Shown: positions 54,243 through 63,944 of the stretch, in pieces
Position numbering within the stretch: position 1 is the first letter of the stretch
How the letters are laid out: every line of letters starts with the position of its first letter
From: Marinobacterium rhizophilum DSM 18822
Lineage (GTDB): Bacteria; Pseudomonadota; Gammaproteobacteria; Pseudomonadales; Balneatricaceae
NCBI RefSeq assembly: GCF_000378045.1
Contig: NZ_KB899101.1
Span: forward strand, 31,773 to 95,772
Length of the DNA stretch: 64,000 nt
Direction: 5' to 3'
The notes under the pieces: generated by a model
What the model was told of the DNA's origin: nothing
Databases searched by the model: none
Seen by the model: the letters and a program-made list of their open reading frames with translations, nothing else
Position numbers and translations under genes: made by a program

Positions 54243-55090
54243 AGGCTCGTGGCCTGGCATGCAGATGAAACGGCGGGCTTTTCAGAAAGATGAATAAAGA
54301 ACAAGTAGGATGCATGAAAAGAAGCGACGAAATCAGTCTTGACAGCCCTTCCTTCTGTTGATCATCCACACCTTTAAGATGCATCTTTGGGGTTGATTGC
54401 CGGACGACGAAAAATAGTTAAAGAACCTGGTTGACTCTTATAAGTCATTGTTTTTAATGGTAAAAAATAGCATGGTTGTTTTTTGATCAATCTAAGGTAA
54501 CCCCTTTAATGATGGGGGCTGGGGCCATCTGTCCAAATTTTACCAACAGTTTTATCCACAGAAAGTGGGGGTAACTGAATTATCAACATTCTTCAATTAA
54601 ACGGTCATAAACTGACTGACTGATCAAGTGTTTTGACGGTCAAATTCGGCACTATTTCAAGTCTTGTTGAGTGTTTTTTGTTCGATCCCCGCCACTGCCG
54701 TGTTTCAGTCGTGAGCCAGGTGCACTGGCGTGACAAATTGATACCCACGGCAATGCATCTTCGCGTTGTTTTTTATCGTCCTGTGTATAGAAAAGCAGGC
54801 TGCGGTTGTCACTTTTTTGTTTCGCCGCCAGGCCGTCGTGGTAATCCTGTGCCATCCGCAATGCCGCCTGACGGTAAGCAAAGCGTCATCCCGTGTTCAT
54901 TAAAATGACGCGTGCCGAGCTTATTCTCTGTGCCGGTTGCCTGCTGGCAGCCTACGCGGCCATACCGCTTGATTCAATGATTGCCTCAAAGTACGGCCCG
55001 GCGCCGTTGTGGTCTTGGGCAGGTGGCTTGTTTCAGGGACGGAGCGAGCTTCATGACTCTTCTACGGCACTATCAGAGAGGCTTATTACC
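54243..55090. other. 850-bp AT-rich intergenic region
   Basis: No gene is supported here. It holds the DnaA-like boxes at 54540-54588, and an inverted repeat GCGTCAT/ATGACGC (54883-54889 and 54905-54911). An open stretch continuous with the phosphatase frame (from 54893 or the ATG at 54905) would add up to 66 residues with a hydrophobic segment, but it would displace the twin-arginine signal from the N-terminus and is not favoured. Confidence 0.5.
54540..54588 (+). promoter_or_regulatory. DnaA-box-like cluster
   Basis: TTACCAACA (54540), TTATCCACA (54552, perfect consensus) and TTATCAACA (54580, one mismatch), all in the same direction, within 50 bp of an AT-rich stretch. This resembles DnaA-binding sites at replication or regulatory loci. 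The gene context (no dnaA, mnmG or rpmH) does not fit the usual gammaproteobacterial origin. Confidence 0.45.
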
Positions 55091-56560
55091 ATGTCCCAAA
55101 TGTCCCGACGCCAGTTTGTCAGCCTGGTATCCATTGCTGCTGCCGGCACCGCCCTGAGCCCCCTGGGGCTTTTGCACAGCCGCCGTGCCATGGCGGATAG
55201 CGGCTGCTTTCCCACCAGTTTTACCGTCGAGGGTTTTGGTGCGATCGCGCCGAAGCTGCCGGTCAATAGTTTCGAGCTCGGTACGCTTGCAAATACCGAG
55301 TTGCTGAAGTTACCGCAGGGGTTCAGTTACACCGCGATCTCGATCAAGGGTACACCGATGAGCGATGGCAGCCTGGTACCGGAAAAGCATGACGGCATGG
55401 GCTGTTTCCAGGGGCGCGAAGGCAACTACATCCTGGTGCGGAACCATGAGTGCAGCATAGGCAGCAACCTCAAGTGCGTAGCGCCCAACGGCGACAACTA
55501 CGACAACTTCGCGGCGGGCCTGGCCGGTGGCGGTACCACCACGGTGATCGTCGATCGCAACGGTCGCGTGGTGAAGGATTATGTCTCCCTCGGTGGCACC
55601 ATCCGCAACTGTGCCGGTGGCGAAACCCCCTGGGGTTCCTGGATCAGCTGCGAAGAGAATATGACCACGCCGTCTTCCGACGACCGCGCAACCGTCAAGC
55701 ACGGTTACAACTTCGAGGTGCCCTCAATGGCAGGTGAGGCGGTGGAGCCCGTGCCGCTGAAAGACATGGGCCGCATGAACCACGAGGCGATCGCCGTGGA
55801 TCCGCAGACCGGCTACGTGTACGAAACCGAGGACCGTGGTGACAGCGCCTTCTACCGCTTCGTGCCACATGTGCGCCCGAACGGCTTTGGCGATCTGCAG
55901 CAGGGCGGCGACCTCTATGCAATGGTGATCGACAGCGAACAGTTCTCGGACTGCAATGCTGATCCGCTGCCGGTCAGTGAAGTTCAGGGTGGCCTGCAGG
56001 TTGATACCCGTGGCCTGAGTCGCGGTGCCAGTGACAGCATGCTGCCGTTCCTGGGTCAGGAGCTGAAGGTGCGCTGGGTCAAGCTCGATGACGTGGATCC
56101 GCAAGAGGACACCCTGCGTCACGAGGCACAGGCCAAGGGTGCGGCGATGTTCTACCGCGGCGAGGGCGCCTGGACCCATCATAACGAGATCTACTTTGTG
56201 GCCAGCAACGCCGGTGACGCGGGTGAAGGGCAGGTGTGGTGCTACAATCCGCGCAGCGAAATCATCAAGCTGGTGGTTGAGTCGACGGAGGAATCGTTGC
56301 TGGATGGGCCGGACAACATTACCGTGGCCCGTGATGGCACGCTTTACCTCTGTGAAGATGGTAGCAGCGCCTACGGTCAGTTCATCGTTGGTGTCGATGC
56401 CAGCGGCGGCCTGTTCCAGTTCGCCCACAATAATTATGACAATGGCGAGTTCTGCGGCGCCTGCTTCTCGCCGGACGGCAAGTTCATGTTCGTTAACAGC
56501 CAGGCGGTGGGGGTTACCTACGCGATCTGGCGCGACGATGGCCGTTCAATTTATCTGTAA
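55091..56560 (+). CDS. PhoX/DUF839-type phosphatase, Tat-exported
   Basis: 489 residues from the ATG at 55091 (MSQMSRRQFVSLVSIAAAGT), with GAGAGG upstream. Twin-arginine signal SRRQFVSLV, so it is exported folded. The mature part has the PhoX-type motifs GMGCFQGREGNYILVRNHEC, AGGGTTTVIVDRNGRVVKDY, TPWGSWISCEENM, MNHEAIAVDPQTGYVYETED and ITVARDGTLYLCEDG. PhoX enzymes are calcium/iron-dependent periplasmic alkaline phosphatases. A phosphatase role is likely but not certain for this branch. No clear Pho box was found upstream. Confidence 0.85.
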   Translation: MSQMSRRQFVSLVSIAAAGTALSPLGLLHSRRAMADSGCFPTSFTVEGFGAIAPKLPVNSFELGTLANTELLKLPQGFSYTAISIKGTPMSDGSLVPEKHDGMGCFQGREGNYILVRNHECSIGSNLKCVAPNGDNYDNFAAGLAGGGTTTVIVDRNGRVVKDYVSLGGTIRNCAGGETPWGSWISCEENMTTPSSDDRATVKHGYNFEVPSMAGEAVEPVPLKDMGRMNHEAIAVDPQTGYVYETEDRGDSAFYRFVPHVRPNGFGDLQQGGDLYAMVIDSEQFSDCNADPLPVSEVQGGLQVDTRGLSRGASDSMLPFLGQELKVRWVKLDDVDPQEDTLRHEAQAKGAAMFYRGEGAWTHHNEIYFVASNAGDAGEGQVWCYNPRSEIIKLVVESTEESLLDGPDNITVARDGTLYLCEDGSSAYGQFIVGVDASGGLFQFAHNNYDNGEFCGACFSPDGKFMFVNSQAVGVTYAIWRDDGRSIYL

Positions 56561-56701
56561 GTGACAGGGTGCAGGGCCGCCAGGTCCTGCATCCGGCAGC
56601 CTCTTCAGAGAGACGATTAAGCAGGCGTTGCCGCCTGTATCCACCCTTGAGCTCGGCCTCTTCGGTGGAATTCGCCTGCGGGCTTATTCCACCGGTACCT
56701 C

Positions 56702-57337
56702 TCACAGCTCGGTCTTGTGCTTGTAGTCACACAGGTCTTCAATCAGGCAGGCCGTGCAGCGTGGCTTGCGAGCGATGCAGACGTAGCGTCCGTGCAGAAT
56801 CAGCCAGTGGTGCGCATCGAGCAGGAATTCCCTGGGAATAAAGCGCAGCAGCTTTTTTTCCACCTCCAGGACCGTCTTGCCTGGCGCAATGCCGGTGCGG
56901 TTGGCGACGCGAAAGATATGGGTATCAACCGCCATGGTGGGCTGGCCGAAGGCCGTGTTGAGTACCACGTTGGCCGTCTTGCGACCGACACCTGGCAGGG
57001 CCTCGAGGGCCTCGCGCGTTTGGGGGACCTCGGAGTTGTGCTGCTCGATGAGTATTCGGCAGGTCTTGATGACGTTCTCGGCCTTGCTGTTGTAGAGCCC
57101 GATGGTCTTGATGTAGTGCTTGAGGCCGTCGACCCCCAGCGCCAGGATGGTTTCGGGGGTGTTGGCGATCGCGAACAGCTTGCGGGTCGCCTTGTTGACG
57201 CCTACATCGGTGGCCTGGGCCGACAGGGTCACCGCCACCAGCAGCTCGAACGGTGAGCGGTACTCCAGCTCGGTGGTCGGATGCGGATTTTCGTCACGCA
57301 GGCGGGTGAATATCTGCAGCCGCTTTGCCGCGTTCAT
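56702..57337 (-). CDS. nth: endonuclease III
   Basis: 211-residue DNA glycosylase/AP lyase removing oxidised pyrimidines. Helix-hairpin-helix with catalytic Lys (ALEALPGVGRKTANVVLNTA, about 109-128), catalytic Asp in PTMAVDTHIFRVANRTG, and the C-terminal [4Fe-4S] motif CIARKPRCTACLIEDLC (C-x6-C-x2-C-x5-C). It is last in the rsxABCDGE-nth cluster, as in E. coli. Confidence 0.97.
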   Translation of the reverse strand: MNAAKRLQIFTRLRDENPHPTTELEYRSPFELLVAVTLSAQATDVGVNKATRKLFAIANTPETILALGVDGLKHYIKTIGLYNSKAENVIKTCRILIEQHNSEVPQTREALEALPGVGRKTANVVLNTAFGQPTMAVDTHIFRVANRTGIAPGKTVLEVEKKLLRFIPREFLLDAHHWLILHGRYVCIARKPRCTACLIEDLCDYKHKTEL

Positions 57338-57352
57338 GCTCTGGAATCCTGT

Positions 57353-58060
57353 TTAGTTGATCGTGCCGGTAACGCGCACACGCCGGCTGCCGCCATCGCT
57401 CTTGGGTTTGCGGGCCTTGCGGCGCTCTTCCAGTCTGGCGTCGACAATGTTTTTCAGCGCGATAAGCAGCCCCATGCCAACGAAGGCGCCGGGGGGCAGA
57501 ATGGCAAACAGGAAGCCGGAATAGTCGCCGATCAGGGTGATCTTCCAGCTTTCGGCCGCCGGGCCAAACAGCAGCTGCATGTCAGAAAACAGCGTGCCGA
57601 GGCCGAGGATCTCGCGCATGGCGCCCAGGATCATCAGCACCAGGGTGAAGCCGACACCCATCATCAGGCCATCCAGTACCGAGGCGCCCACCGGGTTCTT
57701 GCAGGCAAAGGCGTCCGCCCGCCCCATGATGGCGCAGTTGGTCACGATCAGCGGAATAAAGATGCCCAGAATCTGGTACAGCTCGTAGGTGAAGGCCTGC
57801 ATCAGCAGCTCGATGGAGGTTACCAGGGAGGCGATGATCATGACGAAAATCGGCAGGCGAACCGAGTCCGGCACAAAATGGCGAAACAGTGACACTGTCA
57901 GGTTGGAGCCGGTCAGCACCAGGGTGCTGGCAAGCCCCAGACCAATGGCGTTGACCACAGAGCCTGTGACAGCCAGCAGCGGGCATAGCCCCAGTAGCTG
58001 CACCAGCGCCGGGTTGTTGTGCCAGAGACCGTCGAGGGTAATCTTCCTGTAATCAGCCAT
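57353..58060 (-). CDS. rsxE: Rnf/Rsx electron transport complex subunit E
   Basis: 235-residue inner-membrane protein, about six helices. Opening [20 protein letters not shown] and [19 protein letters not shown] are typical of RnfE. It overlaps rsxG by eight bases. With RsxA it carries an iron-sulfur centre at the subunit interface of the complex. Confidence 0.96.
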   Translation of the reverse strand: MADYRKITLDGLWHNNPALVQLLGLCPLLAVTGSVVNAIGLGLASTLVLTGSNLTVSLFRHFVPDSVRLPIFVMIIASLVTSIELLMQAFTYELYQILGIFIPLIVTNCAIMGRADAFACKNPVGASVLDGLMMGVGFTLVLMILGAMREILGLGTLFSDMQLLFGPAAESWKITLIGDYSGFLFAILPPGAFVGMGLLIALKNIVDARLEERRKARKPKSDGGSRRVRVTGTIN

Positions 58061-58703
58061 TGTCGCGAGTCTCCTGTTGCACGTCGTCGCTCAGACCGAG
58101 CAGTTCGCCACGGTGCAGACGAAAATAATCCACGGCACGTCCCACGGCATTGACCACCGCCCTGGGTGTAATAGTGGCGCCGGTGAACTGGTCAAAGCGC
58201 CCGCCATCCTTGCGCACGGCCCAGCTTGGGTCCTGCTCGGTTTTGCTCTGGTTGGCAAAGCCCAGTACCCAGCGGGATTTCTTGATGTCCACCTTGTCGC
58301 CCAGGCCCGGTGTTTCCTTGTGGGCCAGTACGCGAACGCCGGCCACGCTGGCATCGCTGTTAATGCCCACGATCATGCCGATCTCGCCGGTATAGCCATC
58401 GGGCGCCACCACCGGCAGTATCACCATGACGGGCTCGCCATTGCGCATGGCGCGGTAGGCGGTTTCGGGCCGCTCGTGACCGAGCAGGTCGGGGGCGACA
58501 AACTCGACGCCATTTTCCAGCAGGTCGCTGTCCAGGCTTTCGCGCGGTACGATCTCGTAAAGCGCCCGCGACTGTTGTTCGCGTTCATTCTGCTTGATGC
58601 GATCGCTGGTACTGACCTGGGTAATGGCAATCAGGCCTGCGGTCACCACGGCAAAGATGGCAATACCGGTGGTGCTGCGGCTGATAGAGCTGAGCATTTG
58701 CAT
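58053..58703 (-). CDS. rsxG: Rnf/Rsx electron transport complex subunit G
   Basis: 216 residues. One N-terminal membrane helix ([20 protein letters not shown]) and a periplasmic FMN-binding domain with covalent flavin Thr in [12 protein letters not shown] (the S/T-GAT motif, near 173-176). Passes electrons across the membrane. Start shares one base with the rsxD stop. Confidence 0.95.
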   Translation of the reverse strand: MQMLSSISRSTTGIAIFAVVTAGLIAITQVSTSDRIKQNEREQQSRALYEIVPRESLDSDLLENGVEFVAPDLLGHERPETAYRAMRNGEPVMVILPVVAPDGYTGEIGMIVGINSDASVAGVRVLAHKETPGLGDKVDIKKSRWVLGFANQSKTEQDPSWAVRKDGGRFDQFTGATITPRAVVNAVGRAVDYFRLHRGELLGLSDDVQQETRDNG

Positions 58704-59761
58704 CAGGTGCTCTCCTTCTGGCCGCGGTTAGGCTTTGCGTGACCGTAGGTGCGAGGTTGGGTGTACTGGTCAATAAAGGGGGCGCACAGGTTCATCAGCA
58801 GCACGGCGAAGGCCACTGCATCGGGGTAGCTGCCCCAGGTGCGGATAACGAATATCAGTATGCCAATACCGGCACCGTAATAGAGCTTGCCGCGGTTGCT
58901 GGTGGCGGCCGTGACGGGGTCTGTGGCGATAAAGAAAGCACCGAGCATGGTGGCGCCCATGGTCAGGTGAAAGAACGGGTCGGCATAGGTGTCCGGCGCG
59001 AACATGTAGAACAGCGTCGACAGCAGCGCCAGGCTGCCGAGTACGGCGACAGGTGTATGCCAGGTGAAGACCTTGCGATACAGCAGGAAAACGCCGCCCA
59101 TGAAGTAGGCCGCGCTCACGGCATGCCAGGCGCCCACGCCGTTGGCCAGCACATCGGAGTTGCGAAACGCCTCTTCGGTGGTCAGGCCGCCGCGATGACG
59201 CAGTTCATCCAGCGGCGTGGCCGAGGTGAAAGCATCCACGGCGCCGTGTTCAATGGCACCGAACATCAGCTTCAGGGTGTCGAGAAAGCCTAAAATATGC
59301 CAGCCGTCTTCACCCTGCAGTACGAAGGGGGCGGTCCAGCGCGTCATCTCGACGGGAAAGGACACCAGCAGCAGGGCGTAGGCCACCATGGCCGGATTGA
59401 AGGGGTTGTTGCCCATGCCGCCATACAGGTGCTTGGCGATCACAATGGCGACGAAGATGCCGATCACCATCAGCCACCAGGGCGCGAAGGGTGGCAGCGC
59501 CAGACCGAGCAGTACTGCGGTTACCAGTGCGCTGTAGTCGCGCAGGTAAAAGCCGACGGGGCGGCCACGCAGTTTCATGACCGCGGCCTCGAAGCCCAGT
59601 GCCAGCAGCATGGCCCAGCCGATCTGCAGCAGGGTGCCCCAGCCGAAAAAGAACGTCATGGCGGCCGTGCCCGGCAAGGTGGCGAACATCAGCAGGCGCA
59701 TCAGGTGGGCAGAGCTGCCTGCCCGGCGCAGGTGGGGTGAACTGGAACGTATCAGTGCCAT
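58703..59761 (-). CDS. rsxD: Rnf/Rsx electron transport complex subunit D
   Basis: 352-residue inner-membrane subunit. The flavin-attachment threonine is in AFTSATPLDEL (about 184-189); KHLYGGMGNNPFNPAMVAYA and FFIATDPVTAATSNRGKLYY are family hallmarks shared with NqrB. It forms the ion-conducting part together with the other membrane subunits. Confidence 0.96.
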   Translation of the reverse strand: MALIRSSSPHLRRAGSSAHLMRLLMFATLPGTAAMTFFFGWGTLLQIGWAMLLALGFEAAVMKLRGRPVGFYLRDYSALVTAVLLGLALPPFAPWWLMVIGIFVAIVIAKHLYGGMGNNPFNPAMVAYALLLVSFPVEMTRWTAPFVLQGEDGWHILGFLDTLKLMFGAIEHGAVDAFTSATPLDELRHRGGLTTEEAFRNSDVLANGVGAWHAVSAAYFMGGVFLLYRKVFTWHTPVAVLGSLALLSTLFYMFAPDTYADPFFHLTMGATMLGAFFIATDPVTAATSNRGKLYYGAGIGILIFVIRTWGSYPDAVAFAVLLMNLCAPFIDQYTQPRTYGHAKPNRGQKEST

Positions 59762-59774
59762 CTTGGGTCAGTCC

Positions 59775-62750
59775 TTATTCAAAACGGCTCAGCGTTTTGC
59801 TTAATTCGTCGGCGCGGCTGCGGGCCTGCAGCAGGGTCTGCTCGAGGTCCGTGGCGCTGGTGCTGTCAGCCGTACCCAGCGCGCGTTCCGTTTTGGTGAC
59901 TTCGGCGCGGGCCATGGCGGCATCGATCTGCAGTTGCTTGAGGTCGACACCGGCTGCGGCGGCGGCCTCGATACGGACCTGCTCGGCGCTCTGGAGCTCT
60001 GCGCGTGCGCTGTTCAGGCGCTCATTTAGATCCTGCACCTCGTGCGCTAGCGCATCGCGCTCGCCGGCATCGGCGTCCTGCAATGCCTTCTCGGCCTTCT
60101 TCAGCTTGGTGCGCATGATGGACACCTGTTGCTTCAGCGCCTTGAGATCGACCGGCTTTTCGGCATCGGCATCGGCCGGTGTGTCGGATTGGGGCACATC
60201 GGAACAGGTGCCGCCAGCGGCCTCATAGGCAGTCTTGGCGTCGAGATACTTGCCGCGCAGCTTCTCGACGCCGGCAGTCATTTTCTCCACCGCTGGGCTG
60301 CCGGAGGCGATGGCGCTATCCAGCGCCGCCTGGGCCTTGTCGGCCTTGGCCTGGGCGGCATCCATGTCGGCCTTGAGTTCCGCCAGCTTGGCAGGACTGG
60401 TGGCCGGCGCAGCCGCGGGCGTGCAGGCGGCCTCATGGACGGCCCTGGCTTCGAGGTACTTGCCGCGCAGCTTCTCGACGCCGGCGGTCATTTTCTCCAC
60501 CGCAGGGCTGCCGGAGGCGATGGCATTTTCCAGCGCCGCCTGGGCCTTGTCGACCTTGGCCTGGGCAGCATCCATGTCGGCCTTGAGTTCCGCCAGCTTG
60601 GCCGGGCTGGTGGCCGGTGCGGCCGCGGGCGTGCAAGCGGCCTCATGGGCGGCCCTGGCTTCAAGGTACTTGCCGCGCAGCTTCTCGACGCCGGCGGTCA
60701 TTTTCTCCACTGCAGGGCTGCCGGAGGCGATGGCACTTTCCAGCGCCGCCTGGGCCTTGTCGACCTTGGCCTGGGCGGCATCCATGTCGGCCTTGAGCTG
60801 CGCCAGTTTTGCCGGGTCCGGTGCCTGGGTGCCTGCGCTGCCGGCATCCGCCGCGTCATAGGCTTTCTGGGCATCGTTGGCCCGCAGTTCCAGCTCGCGC
60901 ACTCGGGATTCCAGCGCGCCAATGTCATCGCCACCCGTTTCACGGGCGCTCGCCAGGGCTTTTTCGGCCTGTTTGAGCTTGGTACGGGCCACGGCCGCGT
61001 TGGTCTTGAGCTGCTTGGCATCCGGCGCTGCGCTGGCGTCGCTCTGTGCATTCAGGGCCTGGTCGTAGGCCTGCTGAGCGGCGTCGGCCTTGATGTTTAG
61101 TGCCTGTACGGTGGCGCGCAGGGCATCCACCCCATCAAGCCCCTTGTCTTCGGCGTTCTTGAGCGCCTTTTGGGCCTGCTTGAGCTTGGTGCGTGCCACT
61201 GAGGCAGCCGTTTTCAGCTGCTTCAGGTCAGGCTCTCCAGCCGGTGCCTGCACTGCAGTGCTGGCGGGTGCTGCTGCCACGGACTTGTCCTTGCGGGCGG
61301 CCTGGTTACGGGCGGCGGCTTCGGCACGGGCCTTGCGGCGTGCTTCCTTTTCGGCCTGCTCGGCTTCGAGTCGTGCCTGGCGCGCCTCGAAGCGCTGGCG
61401 GGCATGTTCGGCCTTGCGCTGTTCGGCTTCGTCGCTGCGGATTTCAGCCTTGGCATTGCGGTAATACTGCACCAGCGGTATGGCACTGGAGCAGACATAG
61501 GAGCAGGCACCGCATTCGATGCAGTCGAACAGATTGTGGTGCCGGGCCTTGTCCAGCTCGCGGCCCTTGGCGAACCAATACAGCTGCTGGGGCAGCAGTT
61601 CGGCCGGGCAGACCTGTTCGCACAGGCCGCAGCGGATGCACTCCTGGGCCGGCGGTGCCTCCGGCATTTCGTCGGGACTGGCGGCGATGAGGCAGTTGGT
61701 GGTCTTGATGACCGGAATCTGGTCGTTGTCGACGGTGAAGCCCATCATCGGGCCGCCCACAACCAGGCGGAACAGGCTGCCGGTGTCGACCCGGGCAGCC
61801 CGCAGCAGGAGCGAATAGGGCGTGCCGATCAGGGCTTCAAAATTCTGCGGCTGGGCGACGGCCTCGCCGGTCATCGTCACGATGCGGGATATCAGCGGCT
61901 CTCCCTGATGCACAGCGCGGGCCGTGGCGTACGCGGTGCCGATGTTCTGGCACACGATGCCCACATCGGCGGGGATATGGCCGCTGGGAACCTCGACATC
62001 GGTCAGCAGCTTGATCAGCTGTTTTTCGCCGCCGGACGGGTACTTGGTCGGCACCACGCGGATGTCTATATTCAGCGTGCAGCCCTTGAGGGCCTTTTCC
62101 AGCGCCTTGACCGCCTGGGGCTTGTTGTCCTCAATGCCAATCAGGATGTGGCTGGGTTTTAGCAGGTAGTCGATGATTTCTATACCGGCCACGATATCGC
62201 TGGCGCGCTCGCGCATCAGCATGTCATCGGCGGTGATGTAGGGTTCGCATTCGGCGGCATTGATGATCAGGGTATTGACGATGTGGTCATCACCCAGGTG
62301 CAGCTTGACGTCGGTGGGAAAGCCCGCGCCGCCCATGCCGGTAACGCCGCTGTTGCGGATGTAGTCAGTCAGTGCGGCTTTGCCGAGGGCGCGAAAATCC
62401 GCGAGGCCCGCATGCTCGATCCAGCGGTCGTCACCGTCGCTGTCGATAATGATGCAGTCGGCTTCCATGCCGGAGGCATGGGGGATTGGATGCGGGCCTA
62501 TGGCCGTTACGATGCCCGAGGTGGGGGCGTGCAGTGCTGCGCTGATGCGGCCTACGGGCTCGGCAATGCGCTGTCCCTTGAGGACCCGGTCGCCAACCTG
62601 CACCCGTGGCTCGGCCGGCGCGCCTATGTGCTGTGACAGTGGCAGTACCAGCCGCTCAGGCAAGGGGGCCTGGCGAATGGGCGTGCGGGTAGACTGGCGC
62701 TTGTTTTCCGGCGGATGTACGCCGCCGTGAAAGGCAAATACATGACTCAT
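59775..62750 (-). CDS. rsxC: Rnf/Rsx subunit C with greatly extended repetitive tail
   Basis: 991 residues, against about 740-770 in E. coli and Pseudomonas. Residues 1-450 are the normal NADH/FMN and ferredoxin part: HGGVHPPENKRQSTRTPI at the start, GMGGAGFPTDVKLHLG, and two 4Fe-4S motifs, CIRCGLCEQVCPAELLPQQ and CIECGACSYVCSSAIP. Residues from about 450 to the end form an Ala/Lys/Glu/Gln-rich predicted coiled coil in two repeat families. One is of (A/S)VARTKLKQAEKAL type, present four times; the other is a 70-residue unit repeated three times nearly identically. Function of the tail is unknown; it probably extends into the cytoplasm as a rod. It shares one base with the rsxB stop. Confidence 0.95.
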   Translation of the reverse strand: MSHVFAFHGGVHPPENKRQSTRTPIRQAPLPERLVLPLSQHIGAPAEPRVQVGDRVLKGQRIAEPVGRISAALHAPTSGIVTAIGPHPIPHASGMEADCIIIDSDGDDRWIEHAGLADFRALGKAALTDYIRNSGVTGMGGAGFPTDVKLHLGDDHIVNTLIINAAECEPYITADDMLMRERASDIVAGIEIIDYLLKPSHILIGIEDNKPQAVKALEKALKGCTLNIDIRVVPTKYPSGGEKQLIKLLTDVEVPSGHIPADVGIVCQNIGTAYATARAVHQGEPLISRIVTMTGEAVAQPQNFEALIGTPYSLLLRAARVDTGSLFRLVVGGPMMGFTVDNDQIPVIKTTNCLIAASPDEMPEAPPAQECIRCGLCEQVCPAELLPQQLYWFAKGRELDKARHHNLFDCIECGACSYVCSSAIPLVQYYRNAKAEIRSDEAEQRKAEHARQRFEARQARLEAEQAEKEARRKARAEAAARNQAARKDKSVAAAPASTAVQAPAGEPDLKQLKTAASVARTKLKQAQKALKNAEDKGLDGVDALRATVQALNIKADAAQQAYDQALNAQSDASAAPDAKQLKTNAAVARTKLKQAEKALASARETGGDDIGALESRVRELELRANDAQKAYDAADAGSAGTQAPDPAKLAQLKADMDAAQAKVDKAQAALESAIASGSPAVEKMTAGVEKLRGKYLEARAAHEAACTPAAAPATSPAKLAELKADMDAAQAKVDKAQAALENAIASGSPAVEKMTAGVEKLRGKYLEARAVHEAACTPAAAPATSPAKLAELKADMDAAQAKADKAQAALDSAIASGSPAVEKMTAGVEKLRGKYLDAKTAYEAAGGTCSDVPQSDTPADADAEKPVDLKALKQQVSIMRTKLKKAEKALQDADAGERDALAHEVQDLNERLNSARAELQSAEQVRIEAAAAAGVDLKQLQIDAAMARAEVTKTERALGTADSTSATDLEQTLLQARSRADELSKTLSRFE
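60240..60840 (-). repeat. three near-identical 210-bp repeats inside rsxC
   Basis: CTTCTCGACGCCGGC (plus strand) recurs at 60261, 60471 and 60681, period 210 bp, each unit encoding 70 residues around MDAAQAKVDKAQAAL and VEKMTAGVEKLRGKYL. Differences between units are few, pointing to recent in-frame duplication, and the copy number is likely to vary between strains. Confidence 0.9.
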
Positions 62751-63349
62751 CAGGCGATACCCCCCTGCTGCACGCTACCGCGTCCGGCATCGGTGGCAAT
62801 CAGCTCGATACCGGGTTTGGGGGCTGGCCATTTCCAGGTATTCAGGGTGGTTTCGATCGGGATCATGTCGATACAGTCAACCGGGCAGGGTTCAACACAG
62901 AGATCGCAGCCGGTGCACTCGGACGTGATCACGGTATGCATCTGCTTGGCGGCGCCGAGAATGGCATCTACCGGGCAGGCCTGGATGCACTTGGTGCAGC
63001 CGATGCATTCGTCTTCGCGGATATAGGCGACGGAGCGGGGCTTTTCTTCGCCGTGCTCGTCGTCCAGCGGAATGGCTTCCACGTCCAGCAGGTCGGCCAG
63101 GGCCTCGATGGTGGACTGGCCTCCGGGCGGACACTTGTTGATGGTGTCGCCGCCGGCGATGGCTTCCGCGTAGGGGCGGCAGCCCGGGTAGCCGCACTGG
63201 CCGCACTGTGTCTGGGGCAGCAGGGCGTCGATCTGGTCGACGATGGGGTTGCCCTCAACCTTGAAGCGTACCGAGGCGAACCCCAGCACGATGCCAAATA
63301 CGACAGCGAGCCCGAGCAGGACAAGGATTGCTATGATAACTGCGCTCAT
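62750..63349 (-). CDS. rsxB: Rnf/Rsx electron transport complex subunit B
   Basis: 199 residues. N-terminal membrane anchor ([20 protein letters not shown]), a 4Fe-4S domain [19 protein letters not shown], and two ferredoxin-type clusters, [17 protein letters not shown] and [17 protein letters not shown]. Electron entry/relay subunit. Confidence 0.97.
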   Translation of the reverse strand: MSAVIIAILVLLGLAVVFGIVLGFASVRFKVEGNPIVDQIDALLPQTQCGQCGYPGCRPYAEAIAGGDTINKCPPGGQSTIEALADLLDVEAIPLDDEHGEEKPRSVAYIREDECIGCTKCIQACPVDAILGAAKQMHTVITSECTGCDLCVEPCPVDCIDMIPIETTLNTWKWPAPKPGIELIATDAGRGSVQQGGIA

Positions 63350-63362
63350 GCGTGTTCTCCGC

Positions 63363-63944
63363 TCAGAATGACACCAGGCCGGTGAAGCCCATGAAAGCCA
63401 GTGACATTAACCCAGCAGTGACCATACCGATGGCGGCACCGCGAAAGGGTGTCGGGACATCGGCTACGGCGACGCGCTCGCGAATCGCTGAAAACAGAAT
63501 CAGGGCCAGGGAAAAGCCTACTGCGGCACCGAAACCGTAGACAATGGATTCCATGAAACCGTTCATCTTCTTGATGTTCAGCAGTGCCACGCCGAGGACC
63601 GCGCAGTTGGTGGTGATCAGCGGCAGAAAGATGCCCAGCACCCGGTACAGCAGCGGACTGGTCTTGCGAACCACCATTTCGGTGAACTGAACCACCACCG
63701 CAATGACCAGAATGAAAGCAATGGTCTTGAGAAAGGCCATCTCCAGCGGTGCCAGCAGGTAGGTGTAGATCAGGTAGCTGCACAGGGATGACAGCGTCAG
63801 TACAAAGGTGGTGGCCAGGGACATGCCCATGGCTGTTTCCAGCTTGTTGGAGACGCCCATGAACGGGCAGAGGCCAAGAAACTGCACCAGTACAAAGTTA
63901 TTCACCAGCACGGTGCTGATCAGAATAAGCAGAAATTCCGTCAT
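63363..63944 (-). CDS. rsxA: Rnf/Rsx electron transport complex subunit A
   Basis: 193 residues from the ATG at 63944 ([20 protein letters not shown]), the exact usual length of RsxA; the upstream extension to 63977 is not favoured. Six membrane helices; [20 protein letters not shown] and [19 protein letters not shown] are family marks. First gene of rsxABCDGE-nth on the minus strand; the promoter would lie at or beyond the right edge. Confidence 0.96.
   Translation of the reverse strand: MTEFLLILISTVLVNNFVLVQFLGLCPFMGVSNKLETAMGMSLATTFVLTLSSLCSYLIYTYLLAPLEMAFLKTIAFILVIAVVVQFTEMVVRKTSPLLYRVLGIFLPLITTNCAVLGVALLNIKKMNGFMESIVYGFGAAVGFSLALILFSAIRERVAVADVPTPFRGAAIGMVTAGLMSLAFMGFTGLVSF

Noticed and set aside
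54540-54588. Calling the DnaA-box cluster the chromosomal origin
   Set aside because: No dnaA, dnaN, mnmG, rpmH or parAB nearby, and genes on both sides run in the same direction. Only a DnaA-box cluster is supported.
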